DNA of 64,000 nucleotides, taken from assembly GCA_963751335.1 (NCBI GenBank), contig CAVVUB010000006.1:62001-126000 (forward strand), read 5' to 3'. The DNA is from Bog-473 sp963751335 (GTDB lineage Bacteria > Actinomycetota > Acidimicrobiia > Acidimicrobiales > RAAP-2). Under the pieces are notes generated by a model. That model worked only from the letters and a program-made list of their open reading frames with translations. It was not told where the DNA came from and ran no database searches. A program made the translations under genes and the position numbers. This document shows, in pieces, positions 44,130 through 53,612 of this stretch; position 1 is the stretch's first letter; each line of letters opens with the position of its first letter.

Positions 44130-45170
44130 GTGCTCGGTCTACTCGTTTCGGGAGGCGTCGCCCTGTGGGTCTCCATCCTCCTCACGCCGGTCCTGATCCG
44201 CTACTTCCGCAGCCGCGAGATTGGCCAGCACATCCGCGAGGACGGGCCTGCCTCGCACATTGTCAAAGCGGGTACGCCGACCATGGGCGGGATTGCGATC
44301 GTCGCCGGCACGGTCCTCGGGTACGCCGTCGGCCACATCGGAACCCAGGTGCGCTTCTCGAGGACCGGGTACCTGACGGTGGGAGCCGTGGTGGCTTTCG
44401 GCTTGATCGGCTACCTCGACGACTACATCAAGGTGCACCGGCGTCGCAGCCTCGGCCTCAACAAGCGGGCGAAGTCGGGCGCCCAATTGGTCTGCGCTCT
44501 CGTCTTCGCCGAGCTCGCGGTGCACTGGGCACATACGTCGACCGCGCTCTCGTTCACCCGAGCTCAGCCCATCGGGATCAATCTCGGATCAGTGGGCTGG
44601 GTGATCTTCGCCGTGCTCGTCATGGTGGGCACGTCCAACGCGGTGAACATCACGGACGGAGTGGACGGATTGGCCGCCGGGTCGGGGACGTTCTGCTTCG
44701 CCGTCCTTTCCATCATGGGGTACTGGATCTTCCGCCACGAGTACATCTACCACGTGCTTCCGGCGTCGGCGATCGACCTCTCGCTGCTTGCGGTCGCCCT
44801 GGCGGGTGCGTGCAGCGGCTTCCTGTGGTGGAACGCGGCCCCGGCCAAGATCATCATGGGCGACACGGGTTCCCTGGGCATCGGGGCCGGGCTGGCGGGA
44901 CTCTGCCTGCTGTTGAACCTCGATCTCCTGCTGCTGATCATCGGCGGCCTCTTCGTCATGGAGACGCTGTCGGTGATCCTGCAGGTGATCAGCTTCCGGG
45001 TGTTCCACCGCCGCATCTTCCGCATGGCCCCCATCCACCACCACTTCGAGCTCGCCGGTTGGCCCGAGACGACGGTGATCGTCCGCTTCTGGATCCTCGG
45101 CGGGCTGTTCTGCGCGCTCGGGCTCGGCATCTTCTACGGCGACTTCCTCACGGTGGCGAAATTCACATGA
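44130..45170 (+). CDS. mraY: Phospho-MurNAc-pentapeptide translocase MraY
   Basis: Makes lipid I on the inner face of the membrane. 346 residues, ten helices, with KAGTPTMGG, GYLDDYIK (catalytic DD), NITDGVDGLA, MGDTGSLGIG and PIHHHFEL all intact. GTG at 44130. The stop overlaps the ATG of a 35-codon ORF (ATGA), where murD would be expected. Confidence 0.96.
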   Translation: MLGLLVSGGVALWVSILLTPVLIRYFRSREIGQHIREDGPASHIVKAGTPTMGGIAIVAGTVLGYAVGHIGTQVRFSRTGYLTVGAVVAFGLIGYLDDYIKVHRRRSLGLNKRAKSGAQLVCALVFAELAVHWAHTSTALSFTRAQPIGINLGSVGWVIFAVLVMVGTSNAVNITDGVDGLAAGSGTFCFAVLSIMGYWIFRHEYIYHVLPASAIDLSLLAVALAGACSGFLWWNAAPAKIIMGDTGSLGIGAGLAGLCLLLNLDLLLLIIGGLFVMETLSVILQVISFRVFHRRIFRMAPIHHHFELAGWPETTVIVRFWILGGLFCALGLGIFYGDFLTVAKFT

Positions 45171-45274
45171 CCCTCCACCACCTCGCGGGCGCGGTGCGAG
45201 AGACTTACGACGTGCAACGGGTGTCGGACCGTGGAGAGGGGCGCGCCCGCGCGTCGGCCAGGAGACGACCGTGA
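45167..45274 (+). CDS. 35-codon coupled ORF in the place of murD
   Basis: ATG 45167 overlaps the mraY stop (ATGA) and its own TGA overlaps the ftsW start (GTGA). The product would be basic (MTLHHLAGAVRETYDVQRV followed by an Arg-rich end). No MurD motif is present. It may be a deletion scar that keeps mraY-ftsW coupling, a small protein, or just the ftsW ribosome-site region (AGGAG at 45260). Confidence 0.35.
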   Translation: MTLHHLAGAVRETYDVQRVSDRGEGRARASARRRP

Positions 45275-46572
45275 CGCCACCGCAGGCCTCTGCGACCGCC
45301 GGCGCAACCGTTCTACGCCCGGTCCGTTCGACACGGCCTACTCCGGCGCTCGCGTCGCGCTCGTCCAGGGACGTCGGGATCCGCATCGCCGGGCGACGGA
45401 TCTCGATCTCCACCCTTCTCGTGGTCGACGTGAGTCTCCTCTGCGTCTTCGGGCTCGTCATGGTGGGGTCCGCGTCCACCGTCATCTCCATCGCCACCTA
45501 CGGGACGCCGTGGGCCATCTTCATCCGCGAGGCGATGTGGATGGCCATCGGTTGCATCGTGCTCTGGCTGACGATTCGATTCGACTACCACAAGCTCCGG
45601 CGGATCAGTCCGGTCCTGCTCGTGGTGACCTTCGCTCTCCTCTTCGTGGTGCTCGTCCCCGGGCTCGGTGTCCACGTCCAGGGTTCGAGTCGTTGGGTCG
45701 GGTTCGGCCAGCTGCGTCTCCAGCCCTCCGAGCTCATGAAGCTCGCTCTCACCGTCTTCGCCGCTGACTTCATCACCCGGCGTCTCGATCAGGATTCGAC
45801 CGACCGCCGGATCATCGGACCTGTCCTCCTGGGAACCGGCGCGGCTTGCGTACTGATACTCGCTCAGCCCGACATGGGGACGGCCATGGTCCTCGGCGTC
45901 ATCGCGCTGGCTCTCCTCTTTGTTTCGGGCGTGCGCCTGGGCCCGGTCATGAAGGTCCTGGGGGCCCTGGTGATCCTGGCCGTCATCGTGGGACTGTCCT
46001 CTCCGTACCGGCGGGTCCGGCTCCTGTCCTTCGCCGATCCATCCGCCCACGGATCGAGTTCGGGGTACCAGGTGGTCCAGTCACTCATCGGCCTGGGATC
46101 GGGCCACCTCTTCGGGGCTGGCATCGGTGGCGGGCAGGCCCAATGGGGCTATCTGCCGAACGCGCACACCGACTTCATCTTCTCGGTCATCGGCGAGCAG
46201 CTGGGCATCGTGGGAGCCCTCTTCGTCCTCTTTCTTCTCGCCTCCTTTGTCTGGCTGGGCATCAGGACCGCGACCCAGTCCCGGGATCAATTCGGCGCCC
46301 TCCTCGCCCTCGGACTCGTCGCCTGGATGGCGGCGGAGACGGTGATCAACATCGGGGCCGTGGTGGGGCTCCTGCCGGTGACGGGGATCCCTCTCCCGTT
46401 CATCTCCTTTGGCGGGTCCTCCCTCGTCATCACGATGGCCGCGGCCGGCATCCTCATCAACGTCGCCCGGCAGTCCGAGGGCGCCAAGGTGCTCCGGGCG
46501 TTGCCGGGCCCGACCTCCACGTCGCACGCAACCAGGGGCGGGTCGGCCGGCCGCACCGGCCAGGGTCGGTGA
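45271..46572 (+). CDS. ftsW: Septal glycosyltransferase FtsW
   Basis: SEDS-family peptidoglycan polymerase, 433 residues, ten helices. Marks: GSSRWVGFGQLRLQPSE, the AQPDMGTAM loop, GAGIGGGQAQWGYLPNAHTDFIF with the catalytic-region Asp, and GIPLPFISFGGSS. About 45 cytosolic residues precede helix one and a Gly/Arg tail ends it. AGGAG lies 7 bases ahead of GTG 45271. The stop overlaps murG (GTGA). Confidence 0.95.
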   Translation: MTPPQASATAGATVLRPVRSTRPTPALASRSSRDVGIRIAGRRISISTLLVVDVSLLCVFGLVMVGSASTVISIATYGTPWAIFIREAMWMAIGCIVLWLTIRFDYHKLRRISPVLLVVTFALLFVVLVPGLGVHVQGSSRWVGFGQLRLQPSELMKLALTVFAADFITRRLDQDSTDRRIIGPVLLGTGAACVLILAQPDMGTAMVLGVIALALLFVSGVRLGPVMKVLGALVILAVIVGLSSPYRRVRLLSFADPSAHGSSSGYQVVQSLIGLGSGHLFGAGIGGGQAQWGYLPNAHTDFIFSVIGEQLGIVGALFVLFLLASFVWLGIRTATQSRDQFGALLALGLVAWMAAETVINIGAVVGLLPVTGIPLPFISFGGSSLVITMAAAGILINVARQSEGAKVLRALPGPTSTSHATRGGSAGRTGQGR

Positions 46573-47718
46573 GCGCAGGGCGCGGAGCGGTGATCGCAGG
46601 CGGCGGCACCGGCGGCCACGTGATCCCGTCTCTCGAGATCGCGCGCGGCCCTGGTGCGTCGCGGGCACGAGGCCCAAAGCATCGAGCTCTACGGCTCACG
46701 TCGCGGGCACGAGGCCACGACGTGGCCCACCTTGGAGTTTCCCTTCACGCTGCTGCCGGGTCGGGGGATCCGGCGCAGCCTGGCGCCACGGGCGGTCCTG
46801 GCCAACATCGGTGCCGTCGCCGGCCTGCTCTGGGCCTGCCTGCGGGCCTTCGCCTCCTTTGCCCACCGTCGCCCGCGCGTCGTGGTGATCGTCGGCGGGT
46901 ATGCCAGCTTCCCGGCTGGGCTCGCCGCCTTGCTGACCCGGGTGCCGCTGGTCTCCATGACGACCGACGCCGTTCCCGGCGCCGTCAACGGACTGCTCGG
47001 GCGATTCGCCGTGGCCAATGCCGTCGCCTTCCCCGGAACGGCGCTGCCGCGGAGCCACGTCACCGGGACGCCGGTGCTGAGCGGGCTGACCTCGCTCGAC
47101 CGCACGCCCGAAGGCCAGGCGTCGGCGCGGGCCGCACTGGGCTTACCGTCGGACCAGCCGACCGTGGCCGTCTTCGGCGGCTCGCTCGGGGCCCGGCGCA
47201 TCAATCGCGCCGTGGCCGAGGTCGCCTGCTCGTGGCGGGACCGGTCGGAGGGGTCCCGTTCGCTCTATCACGTGACCGGGCGAAGGGACTACGTGGAATT
47301 CGCGACCGGTGTCGTCGGCCCGAGCGACCAGCCCGCTCAAAGCGGACATCTCTGCTACCGGGTCGTGCCCTTCGAGGACCACATGCCCGAGTTCTACGCC
47401 GCGGCGGATGTCTGCGTCACCCGGGCCGGGGCCATGACCGTGGCCGAGCTCCTCACCTCCGGAGTGCCCGCCATCCTTGTCCCACTTCCCGGCGCTCCGC
47501 GCGACCACCAGACGAAGAATGCCGAGGCGTTGGTCCGGACCGGTGCGGCCGTGCACGTGCCTGATGCCGAATGCGACGGCCACCGGCTGACGGACGAGCT
47601 CGAGGCACTCCTCGGCGACCCGGCCCGGCTGCACGCGATGCGCGAGGCCGCACAGGGACTGAGCCACCCCGACGCCGCCGCCCGGGTGGCCGAGCTGGTC
47701 GATGCCAATGCCCGCTGA
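46569..47718 (+). CDS. murG: UDP-GlcNAc:lipid I transferase MurG, frame-broken near N-terminus
   Basis: Peripheral GT28 enzyme that forms lipid II. GTG 46569 overlaps the ftsW stop and opens with GAVIAGGGTGGHVIPSLEIAR; then one G (46647/46648) must be skipped to continue ALVRRGHEAQSIELYGSRRG and the remainder, including VFGGSLGARRIN, CVTRAGAMTVAELLTSGVPAILVPLP and DHQTKNAEAL. Corrected length is 382 residues. The exact restoration of the GGGTGGH domain argues for an artefact, since MurG is essential. It overlaps murC by 17 bp. Confidence 0.93.
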
Positions 47719-49123
47719 CGACGACACGATGGGGACGGGGGAGGAGGCGCCCAGCTCGCTGGATCTGTTGGTGCCCCGACGAATTCACATCATCGGGATC
47801 GGCGGGGCCGGGATGAGCGCCATTGCCATCGTGCTGCGGGCCATGGGCCACGTCGTCTCGGGGTCTGACCTTCGCGACTCGTCCGTGGCGGAGCGCCTCC
47901 GTTCCCAGGGCATCACGGTGTGGATCGGTCATCGGGCCGAGAACGTCGGTGACGCCGACGCCGTCACCTCTTCGCCCGCCGTACCGCCTGAGAACGTCGA
48001 ACTGGTCGAGGCCAAGGCCGCCGGTCTGCTCGTCGTTCCCCGCTCGGCCATGCTCGCCGCCATCTGCGCCACACGACGATGCCTGGCCGTCGCCGGCACG
48101 CACGGCAAGACCACGACGGCCTCGATGCTCTCGCTCATCCTGGTCGAGGCCGGACTGCGCCCCTCCTTCGTCATCGGTGCCGACGTGAACGAAATCGGGA
48201 CCAACGCCGTGTGGGACACCGGCGACTGGTTGGTGGTCGAGGCCGACGAGAGCTTCGGGACCTTCCGGGCCATCCGTCCCGATGTGGCCGTCCTCACGAA
48301 CGTGGAGCCCGACCACCTCGACTACTACGGGACGTTCGACGAACTGCGGACGGCCTTCTCCGAATTCGTCGGTGCAGCGACGGCAGGGGCCGTCGTGTGT
48401 GCGGACGACCCCGAGGCTGCGGCCATCGGCCACGAGCGCGGCGCCATCACGATCGGCACGGCGGGCGGGACCACCTACCGGATGACCGACCTTCAGTTGG
48501 CCCGGAGCTCGGTGTCCTTCACCATGGAGGGACCCGAGGGCACGCTAGGCACGCTGGACATGGGCGTGCCCGGTCTGCACAACGCGCGGAACGGCGCGGT
48601 GGCCGCGGTGGCCGCGCTGGTGGCCGGTGCTCCTTTTGCTGCAGCCCAGGCCGCGTTGGCCCGTTTCGCCGGGGTCACCCGGCGTTTCGAGTTCCGTGGC
48701 GAGGCCGCCGGCGTCACCTTCGTCGACGACTATGCCCACCTGCCGACCGAGGTCCGGGCCGCTCTGGCCACGGCGCGCACCGGCGGCTGGTCCCGCGTGG
48801 TGGCGGTCTTCCAGCCGCACCGCTTCTCTCGGACCGCCGCCCTGGCTACCGAATTCGGCACCGCGTTCTCCGATGCCGACGTCTTGATCGTGACCGACGT
48901 GTACAGCGCGGGCGAACCGCCGGTGCCCGGCGTGTCCGGCCGGCTGGTGGCCGACGCCGTCCGCTCGTCGGATCCCCGGCTGCCCGTCTTCTACGCCCCG
49001 GCCTGGGAGCGGCTGCGCGTCGCCGTGGCCGAAACTCTGCAGGCGGGCGATCTCTGCTTGACCCTGGGCGCGGGCGACCTCACGTCGCTGCCCGACGTCC
49101 TGCTCGATTCGCCGTCGTGGTGA
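47702..49123 (+). CDS. murC: UDP-MurNAc L-alanine ligase MurC
   Basis: 473 residues, first amino-acid-adding ligase of stem-peptide synthesis. N-terminal IIGIGGAGMSAIA (UDP-binding), AVAGTHGKTTTASM P-loop, EADESFGTF, NVEPDHLDYYG, and DDYAHLPTEV in the C-terminal domain. ATG 47702 lies inside the murG end; ATG 47708 is also possible. Coupled to murB by GTGA. Confidence 0.96.
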   Translation: MPMPADDDTMGTGEEAPSSLDLLVPRRIHIIGIGGAGMSAIAIVLRAMGHVVSGSDLRDSSVAERLRSQGITVWIGHRAENVGDADAVTSSPAVPPENVELVEAKAAGLLVVPRSAMLAAICATRRCLAVAGTHGKTTTASMLSLILVEAGLRPSFVIGADVNEIGTNAVWDTGDWLVVEADESFGTFRAIRPDVAVLTNVEPDHLDYYGTFDELRTAFSEFVGAATAGAVVCADDPEAAAIGHERGAITIGTAGGTTYRMTDLQLARSSVSFTMEGPEGTLGTLDMGVPGLHNARNGAVAAVAALVAGAPFAAAQAALARFAGVTRRFEFRGEAAGVTFVDDYAHLPTEVRAALATARTGGWSRVVAVFQPHRFSRTAALATEFGTAFSDADVLIVTDVYSAGEPPVPGVSGRLVADAVRSSDPRLPVFYAPAWERLRVAVAETLQAGDLCLTLGAGDLTSLPDVLLDSPSW

Positions 49124-50142
49124 CGGCCGCCACGGTGCTCGAGGCCCTGGGCGACCTGCTCGGTCCGCGGGCCAGGCGAGAAGAGCCGCTCGGACCGATG
49201 ACCACCTACGGAGTCGGAGGGCCGGCCGCGCTCTTCGCCGAGGTGGAAGGACCCGGGGACCTCGAGGCGGTCCGGACGGCCTGTCGTCGGGTGGGAGCCG
49301 CCGGGGTAGGGACGGGCGATCCGATCGCCGTCTTCGTGATCGGCCGCGGATCGAACCTCTTGGTGGCCGACGGCGGCTTCGAGGGGCTGGTCCTGCGCCT
49401 CGGCTCCGGCTTCGCCGGGCTCGCACTGCCGGACCCGACGTCGGTCGAGCGCCGCACGGCCGAGGCCGATCCTCCATCCATCGTGCGAGCCGGTGCCGCG
49501 CTGTCCCTGCCCGTGCTGGCCCGCCGGTCGGCCGACGCCGGATGGTCGGGACTCTCGTGGGCCGTCGGCGTGCCCGGTTCGGTGGGAGGAGCCGTCCGCA
49601 TGAATGCCGGCGGGCACGGCTCGGACATGGCGGCCTGCCTCGTCCGATACCGCTGGCTCGACCTGTTGCGCGAGGACGGTGGCACCGACGGCGTCGACCA
49701 TCTCGACTACAGCTACCGGCGCTCGACCGTCGGACCGTCGCAGATCGTCCTCGAAGCTGACCTCGCGGTCCGGCCCGGGTCGGCCGACGACGAGCGCGCC
49801 AGCGTCACCGACATCGTCAAGTGGCGCAGGGAACACCAACCCGGTGGCTCCAATGCCGGCTCTGTCTTCACCAATCCCGAGGGCGACTCGGCCGGCCGCC
49901 TGATCGAGACGGCCGGGTTGAAGGGTTTCCGTCTCGGGACGGCGCAGGTGTCGGAGAAGCACGCCAACTTCTTTCAGGCCGACAAGGGCGGGCGCGCCGG
50001 CGATGTGCGCGCCCTGATGGAGCACGTGCGCTCCGTCGTGAAGGAACGGAGCGGGATCGAATTGGTGGCGGAGGTCCGCCTGTTGGGCTTCGACGCCGGG
50101 AAGACTGGACCGGTGGGTCGGACGGAGGACGCAAACCGATGA
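49120..50142 (+). CDS. murB: UDP-MurNAc reductase MurB
   Basis: FAD- and NADPH-dependent enolpyruvyl reductase, 340 residues. Seen: TTYGVGGPA, VIGRGSNLLVADGGF, VGVPGSVGGAVRMNAGGHG, SYRRS, SNAGSVFTNP with the catalytic Ser, and AQVSEKHANFF. It fits the compact type I-like layout. GTG 49120 overlaps the murC stop; GTG 49117 is an alternative. Its stop overlaps ftsQ (ATGA). Confidence 0.95.
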   Translation: MTAATVLEALGDLLGPRARREEPLGPMTTYGVGGPAALFAEVEGPGDLEAVRTACRRVGAAGVGTGDPIAVFVIGRGSNLLVADGGFEGLVLRLGSGFAGLALPDPTSVERRTAEADPPSIVRAGAALSLPVLARRSADAGWSGLSWAVGVPGSVGGAVRMNAGGHGSDMAACLVRYRWLDLLREDGGTDGVDHLDYSYRRSTVGPSQIVLEADLAVRPGSADDERASVTDIVKWRREHQPGGSNAGSVFTNPEGDSAGRLIETAGLKGFRLGTAQVSEKHANFFQADKGGRAGDVRALMEHVRSVVKERSGIELVAEVRLLGFDAGKTGPVGRTEDANR

Positions 50143-50951
50143 CCCCGCCCGTGGCGGAGAAGACGCGCCCGACCGGACCGGGCCGGGCCGGGGGACGCAT
50201 GGACCCGCGCATCTCGGCGCGCCGGGCACGGGTCCTCCGCCAGCAGGGTCGCCGGCGCCTCCTCATCCTGATCGGCATCCTGGTGGTGACCCTGGTGGTC
50301 ATCGGTGGCTGGTTCCTCCTCCACACGCCACTCTTCGCGGCCCGGAGCATCACCGTGACGGGAGACCTCCACGAGTCGGCGGCTCAGGTCGTGGCCGCCG
50401 CCGGCCTGGCCAACCATCCACCCCTCCTCGACGTCAACGCGGGAGCGGCTGCCGTGGGGATCGAGCGCCTGCCCTGGGTCCGCTCCGCCACCGTGCACAC
50501 GTCTCAGCCCGACGGGGTGCACATCGCCGTGACCGAGGAGGTGCCTCGACTGGTGATGGCCGCACCGGGAAGCACCTGGGCCGTGCTGAGCGGGGGCGGG
50601 CGGGTGCTCGGGGTTTCGCCCGGGGCTCGGCCGCCCGGCTTGCTCCTCCTCACGGTGCCCGTGGCCCCCGGCGCGCCCGGATCGTTCTTGTCGCCCAAGG
50701 ACGCCGCCGGTCTCAAAGTGGCCACCACCCTGCCCCCGTCCTTCTCCGCGCAGGTGACGGGGGTGACCGTCGAACCCGGCGGCTGGGTGCAGCTCTCCAT
50801 GACGACGCCCATCGCGGTCAACATCGGCTCTGCCACTCAGTTGACCGCCAAGTACGAGGACGTGTCCTCGGTCCTGGCGGGTGCAACCCTCCATGCGGGA
50901 GACGTGATCGACGTGAGTGTCCCCGACGCGGTAACCGTGACGCCGGGGTGA
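50139..50951 (+). CDS. ftsQ: Cell division protein FtsQ
   Basis: 270 residues: basic cytosolic part, one helix (LLILIGILVVTLVVIGGWFLL), then a POTRA domain (FAARSITVTGDLHESAAQVVAAAGL, LPWVRSATVHTSQPDGVHIAVTEE) and a beta domain. It scaffolds FtsL/FtsB at the septum. ATG overlaps the murB stop. The final gene before a gap of 178 bp with its own promoter for ftsZ. Confidence 0.92.
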   Translation: MTPPVAEKTRPTGPGRAGGRMDPRISARRARVLRQQGRRRLLILIGILVVTLVVIGGWFLLHTPLFAARSITVTGDLHESAAQVVAAAGLANHPPLLDVNAGAAAVGIERLPWVRSATVHTSQPDGVHIAVTEEVPRLVMAAPGSTWAVLSGGGRVLGVSPGARPPGLLLLTVPVAPGAPGSFLSPKDAAGLKVATTLPPSFSAQVTGVTVEPGGWVQLSMTTPIAVNIGSATQLTAKYEDVSSVLAGATLHAGDVIDVSVPDAVTVTPG

Positions 50952-50960
50952 TGCGGATGC

Positions 50961-50989
50961 TTGACCTGCCCGAATGCCCCCCGTATGGT
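50961..50989 (+). promoter_or_regulatory. ftsZ promoter
   Basis: TTGACC (50961-50966), 17-bp spacer, TATGGT (50984-50989); predicted start near 50996, leaving a 5' leader of about 134 nt before the ftsZ ATG. Dedicated ftsZ promoters in this gap are common in actinobacteria. Confidence 0.7.
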
Positions 50990-51129
50990 GGGGTCACGTT
51001 GCCGCGCTGTGAACTTCAACCTTCCCCAAAGGTTCAGGGATTGGTCGCTGGACGCATGTCCCCGGCAATGCGGGACGGGACCTATCAGCCAGCAGCCGGT
51101 CGGCGATCGACCCGGAGACGAGGGAGTCC

Positions 51130-52233
51130 ATGACGACCGTGCCATCCCAGGGGAACTACCTGGCCGTGATCAAGGTGGTCGGGGTCGGCGGAGGGGGAGT
51201 CAACGCCGTCAACCGGATGATCGACTCGGGGCTGCGCAACGTCGAATTCATCGCGGCCAACACCGACGCCCAGGCGCTGCTCATGAGCGATGCCGATCTC
51301 AAGCTCGACATCGGTCGCCAGCTCACGCGTGGCCTGGGTGCGGGGAGCGATCCCGAGGTGGGACGGCAGGCAGCCGACGAGCACCGCGCCGACATCGAGG
51401 AGGCCCTGCAGGGTTCCGACATGGTCTTCATCACGGCCGGTGAGGGCGGCGGGACCGGGACCGGCGCTGCGCCCGTCGTGGCTGAGGTCGCCAAGGGAGC
51501 GGGAGCGTTGACCATCGGCGTGGTCACCCGACCCTTTACGTTCGAGGGCCGGCGCCGGGCCATGCAGGCCGAGAAGGGCATTCAGACCCTCAAGGAGAAG
51601 GTCGACACCCTGATCGTCATCCCCAACGACCGTTTGCTCACGGTCTCGAACGACAAGACCAGCATGCTCAATGCCTTCAGGATGGCCGATGAGGTGCTCA
51701 TGCAGGGTGTGCGGGGCATCACGGACCTCATCACCGTTCCCGGGCTGATCAACACCGACTTCGCCGACGTGAAGATGGTCATGATCAATGCCGGGACGGC
51801 CATCATGGGGATCGGGTCGTCCATCGGCGAGGGCCGAGCCGCCAACGCCGCCCGCGCCGCCATCACCTCTCCCCTCCTCGAGGCATCGATCGAGGGTGCG
51901 CGCGGCATTCTGCTCAACATCGCGGGCGGATCCGACCTTGGTCTGTTCGAGGTCAACGAGGCGGCCGAGATCATCCACTCGGTGGCCCACCCCGACGCGA
52001 ACATCATTTTCGGCGCCGTGATCGACGACACCATGGGCGACGAGGTGCGGGTGACCGTCATCGCCGCCGGTTTCGAACGCTGGGAAGAAGGTGTTCCGCC
52101 CAAGGGCGCCGACCGGGTCGCCTCGATCTTCGACACGCCCGAGCCGGTGGACATCTTCGCCGACGCCACGGGAACCGAAGAAGAGCTCGACCTCGGCGAC
52201 GACGATTTCGACGTCCCCTCCTTCCTGCGCTAG
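51130..52233 (+). CDS. ftsZ: Cell division GTPase FtsZ
   Basis: Tubulin-like Z-ring polymer, 367 residues. GTP sites GVGGGGVNAVNRM and GGGTGTG (106-112); T7 loop region IINTDFADVK-like (GLINTDFADVKMVM) with catalytic Asp. The linker is very short and acidic, leading to the C-terminal tail DDDFDVPSFLR that binds SepF. AGGGAG lies 6 bases before ATG 51130. Confidence 0.97.
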   Translation: MTTVPSQGNYLAVIKVVGVGGGGVNAVNRMIDSGLRNVEFIAANTDAQALLMSDADLKLDIGRQLTRGLGAGSDPEVGRQAADEHRADIEEALQGSDMVFITAGEGGGTGTGAAPVVAEVAKGAGALTIGVVTRPFTFEGRRRAMQAEKGIQTLKEKVDTLIVIPNDRLLTVSNDKTSMLNAFRMADEVLMQGVRGITDLITVPGLINTDFADVKMVMINAGTAIMGIGSSIGEGRAANAARAAITSPLLEASIEGARGILLNIAGGSDLGLFEVNEAAEIIHSVAHPDANIIFGAVIDDTMGDEVRVTVIAAGFERWEEGVPPKGADRVASIFDTPEPVDIFADATGTEEELDLGDDDFDVPSFLR

Positions 52234-52912
52234 CGCCGAGGTCGCTTCCAGGCTCGAGGCAGTCCGGCTCCGCATCGAGCGCGCCGGGGGTGATCCCGGG
52301 CGCATCCGGATCGTCGGCGTCACCAAAGGCTTCGGACCTGACGCAGTGGAGGCAGCCCTCGGCGCGGGACTGCGCGACATCGGCGAGAACTACGCGGCGG
52401 AGCTCGCGGGGAAGGCCGGCCTGGTCAGCCACCCGCCGGGCAGCGCGCCCGGTGACCCCGTCTGGCACTTCCTCGGCGCCGTGCAGCGCAACAAGGTGGC
52501 GACCCTCGCGCCCATCGTCGGCCTCTGGCAGAGCCTGAGCAGGGTCGCCGAGGGCGAGCGGGTCGCCCGCTTCGCGCCCGGGGCCTCGGTCATGGCGCAG
52601 GTCGACACGACCGACCTGCCCGGCCGTCACGGCTGTCCACCGCATCAGGTGGCCGACCTGGTGGGGCGCTTACGTGCCCTCGACCTCCACGTCGTGGGCC
52701 TCATGACGGTGGCCGCGCCCGGTCCGGGCGAGGTGGCGCGTGCGTCCTTCGAAACGGTGGCCCATCTCGCCGACGGGCTGGGCCTCGGAGAACGTTCGAT
52801 GGGCATGAGCGACGACCTGGAGGCGGCCGTGGCCGCCGGTACGACCATGGTGCGCATCGGGAGGGCTCTCTTCGGTGAGCGTCCACCGAGGCGCGGCGAA
52901 GGTGCTGCGTAA
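52091..52912 (+). CDS. yggS: PLP homeostasis protein YggS/YlmE, start unclear
   Basis: PLP-binding alanine-racemase-fold protein. Recognisable from about 52235: EVASRLEAVRLRIERAGGDP, VGVTKGFG (PLP Lys), DIGENYAAE, WHFLGAVQRNK, MGMSDDLEAAVAAGTTMVRIGRALFG. The frame has no ATG, GTG or TTG between the ftsZ stop region and the domain; the only standard start is GTG 52091, deep inside ftsZ, which would add an atypical 47-residue tail. ATT at 52205, or an error removing the true start, is likelier. The usual preceding gene pgeF is absent. Confidence 0.85.
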   Translation: MFRPRAPTGSPRSSTRPSRWTSSPTPREPKKSSTSATTISTSPPSCASAEVASRLEAVRLRIERAGGDPGRIRIVGVTKGFGPDAVEAALGAGLRDIGENYAAELAGKAGLVSHPPGSAPGDPVWHFLGAVQRNKVATLAPIVGLWQSLSRVAEGERVARFAPGASVMAQVDTTDLPGRHGCPPHQVADLVGRLRALDLHVVGLMTVAAPGPGEVARASFETVAHLADGLGLGERSMGMSDDLEAAVAAGTTMVRIGRALFGERPPRRGEGAA

Positions 52913-52979
52913 TGGGGGCGTTGCGGCTCCCAGTCCCCCTGGCGAGCAGGCACTACGCTGTGTCGGGACAGGAGAAGGT

Positions 52980-53591
52980 ATGGCACCCTCGTTCATGAAG
53001 AAGACCATGGTCTATCTCGGCCTGCTCGACGACGAGTACGACGAGTACGACGACCTCGAGGATCGGGCCCCCCGCGGCTTCTCGGCCGCGACCAGCCGGG
53101 TCGAGGCCCGCCCTTCCACCCCTGAGTACGAGCAGGGCCCCGCCGAGGAGTTCAGCGGGGGGATGAGCCGGGTTCGGACCATTCCTCGCGAGTCTGCCGT
53201 CCCGGCCCAGCCCAAGGCTGCTGCGGCCACCACCACCCCCCGGCCGAGCCAGGTGCGGGCCATGCCGGCCGACACCACCATCACCCCGTCGGCACCACCA
53301 CCGCTGGCGACGGCGTCGGCCCGGGTGCACGTCGTCGCCCCCTCGCGCTTCGGCGACGCCAAGGAGATCGCCGACCGCCTCAAGGACAGTCGGCCCGTGA
53401 TCGTGAACCTCCAGATGGCCGACCGTGACCTGCAGCGCCGCATGATCGACTTCTGCAGCGGCGTGACCTACGCCCTGAGCGGCGAGATGGAAAAGGTGGC
53501 GGACCAGGTCTTCTTGCTGGCGCCGACCAATGTCAAGATCTCCGAGGAGGAGAGGCAACGCCTGGCTGACCGCGGCTTCGGCCGGGACTGA
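52980..53591 (+). CDS. sepF: Cell division protein SepF
   Basis: 203 residues. N-terminal amphipathic membrane-binding helix (MKKTMVYLGLL) with an acidic DDEYDEYDD run, a Pro/Ala linker of about 90 residues, then the SepF core (HVVAPSRFGDAKEIADRLKDSRPVIVNL, RMIDFCSGVTYAL, VFLLAPTNVKIS). Tethers FtsZ to the membrane. ATG 52980 has AGGAGAAGG just ahead. Confidence 0.95.
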   Translation: MAPSFMKKTMVYLGLLDDEYDEYDDLEDRAPRGFSAATSRVEARPSTPEYEQGPAEEFSGGMSRVRTIPRESAVPAQPKAAAATTTPRPSQVRAMPADTTITPSAPPPLATASARVHVVAPSRFGDAKEIADRLKDSRPVIVNLQMADRDLQRRMIDFCSGVTYALSGEMEKVADQVFLLAPTNVKISEEERQRLADRGFGRD

Positions 53592-53612
53592 CCCCAGTAC
53601 CCTAAAGGGCTG

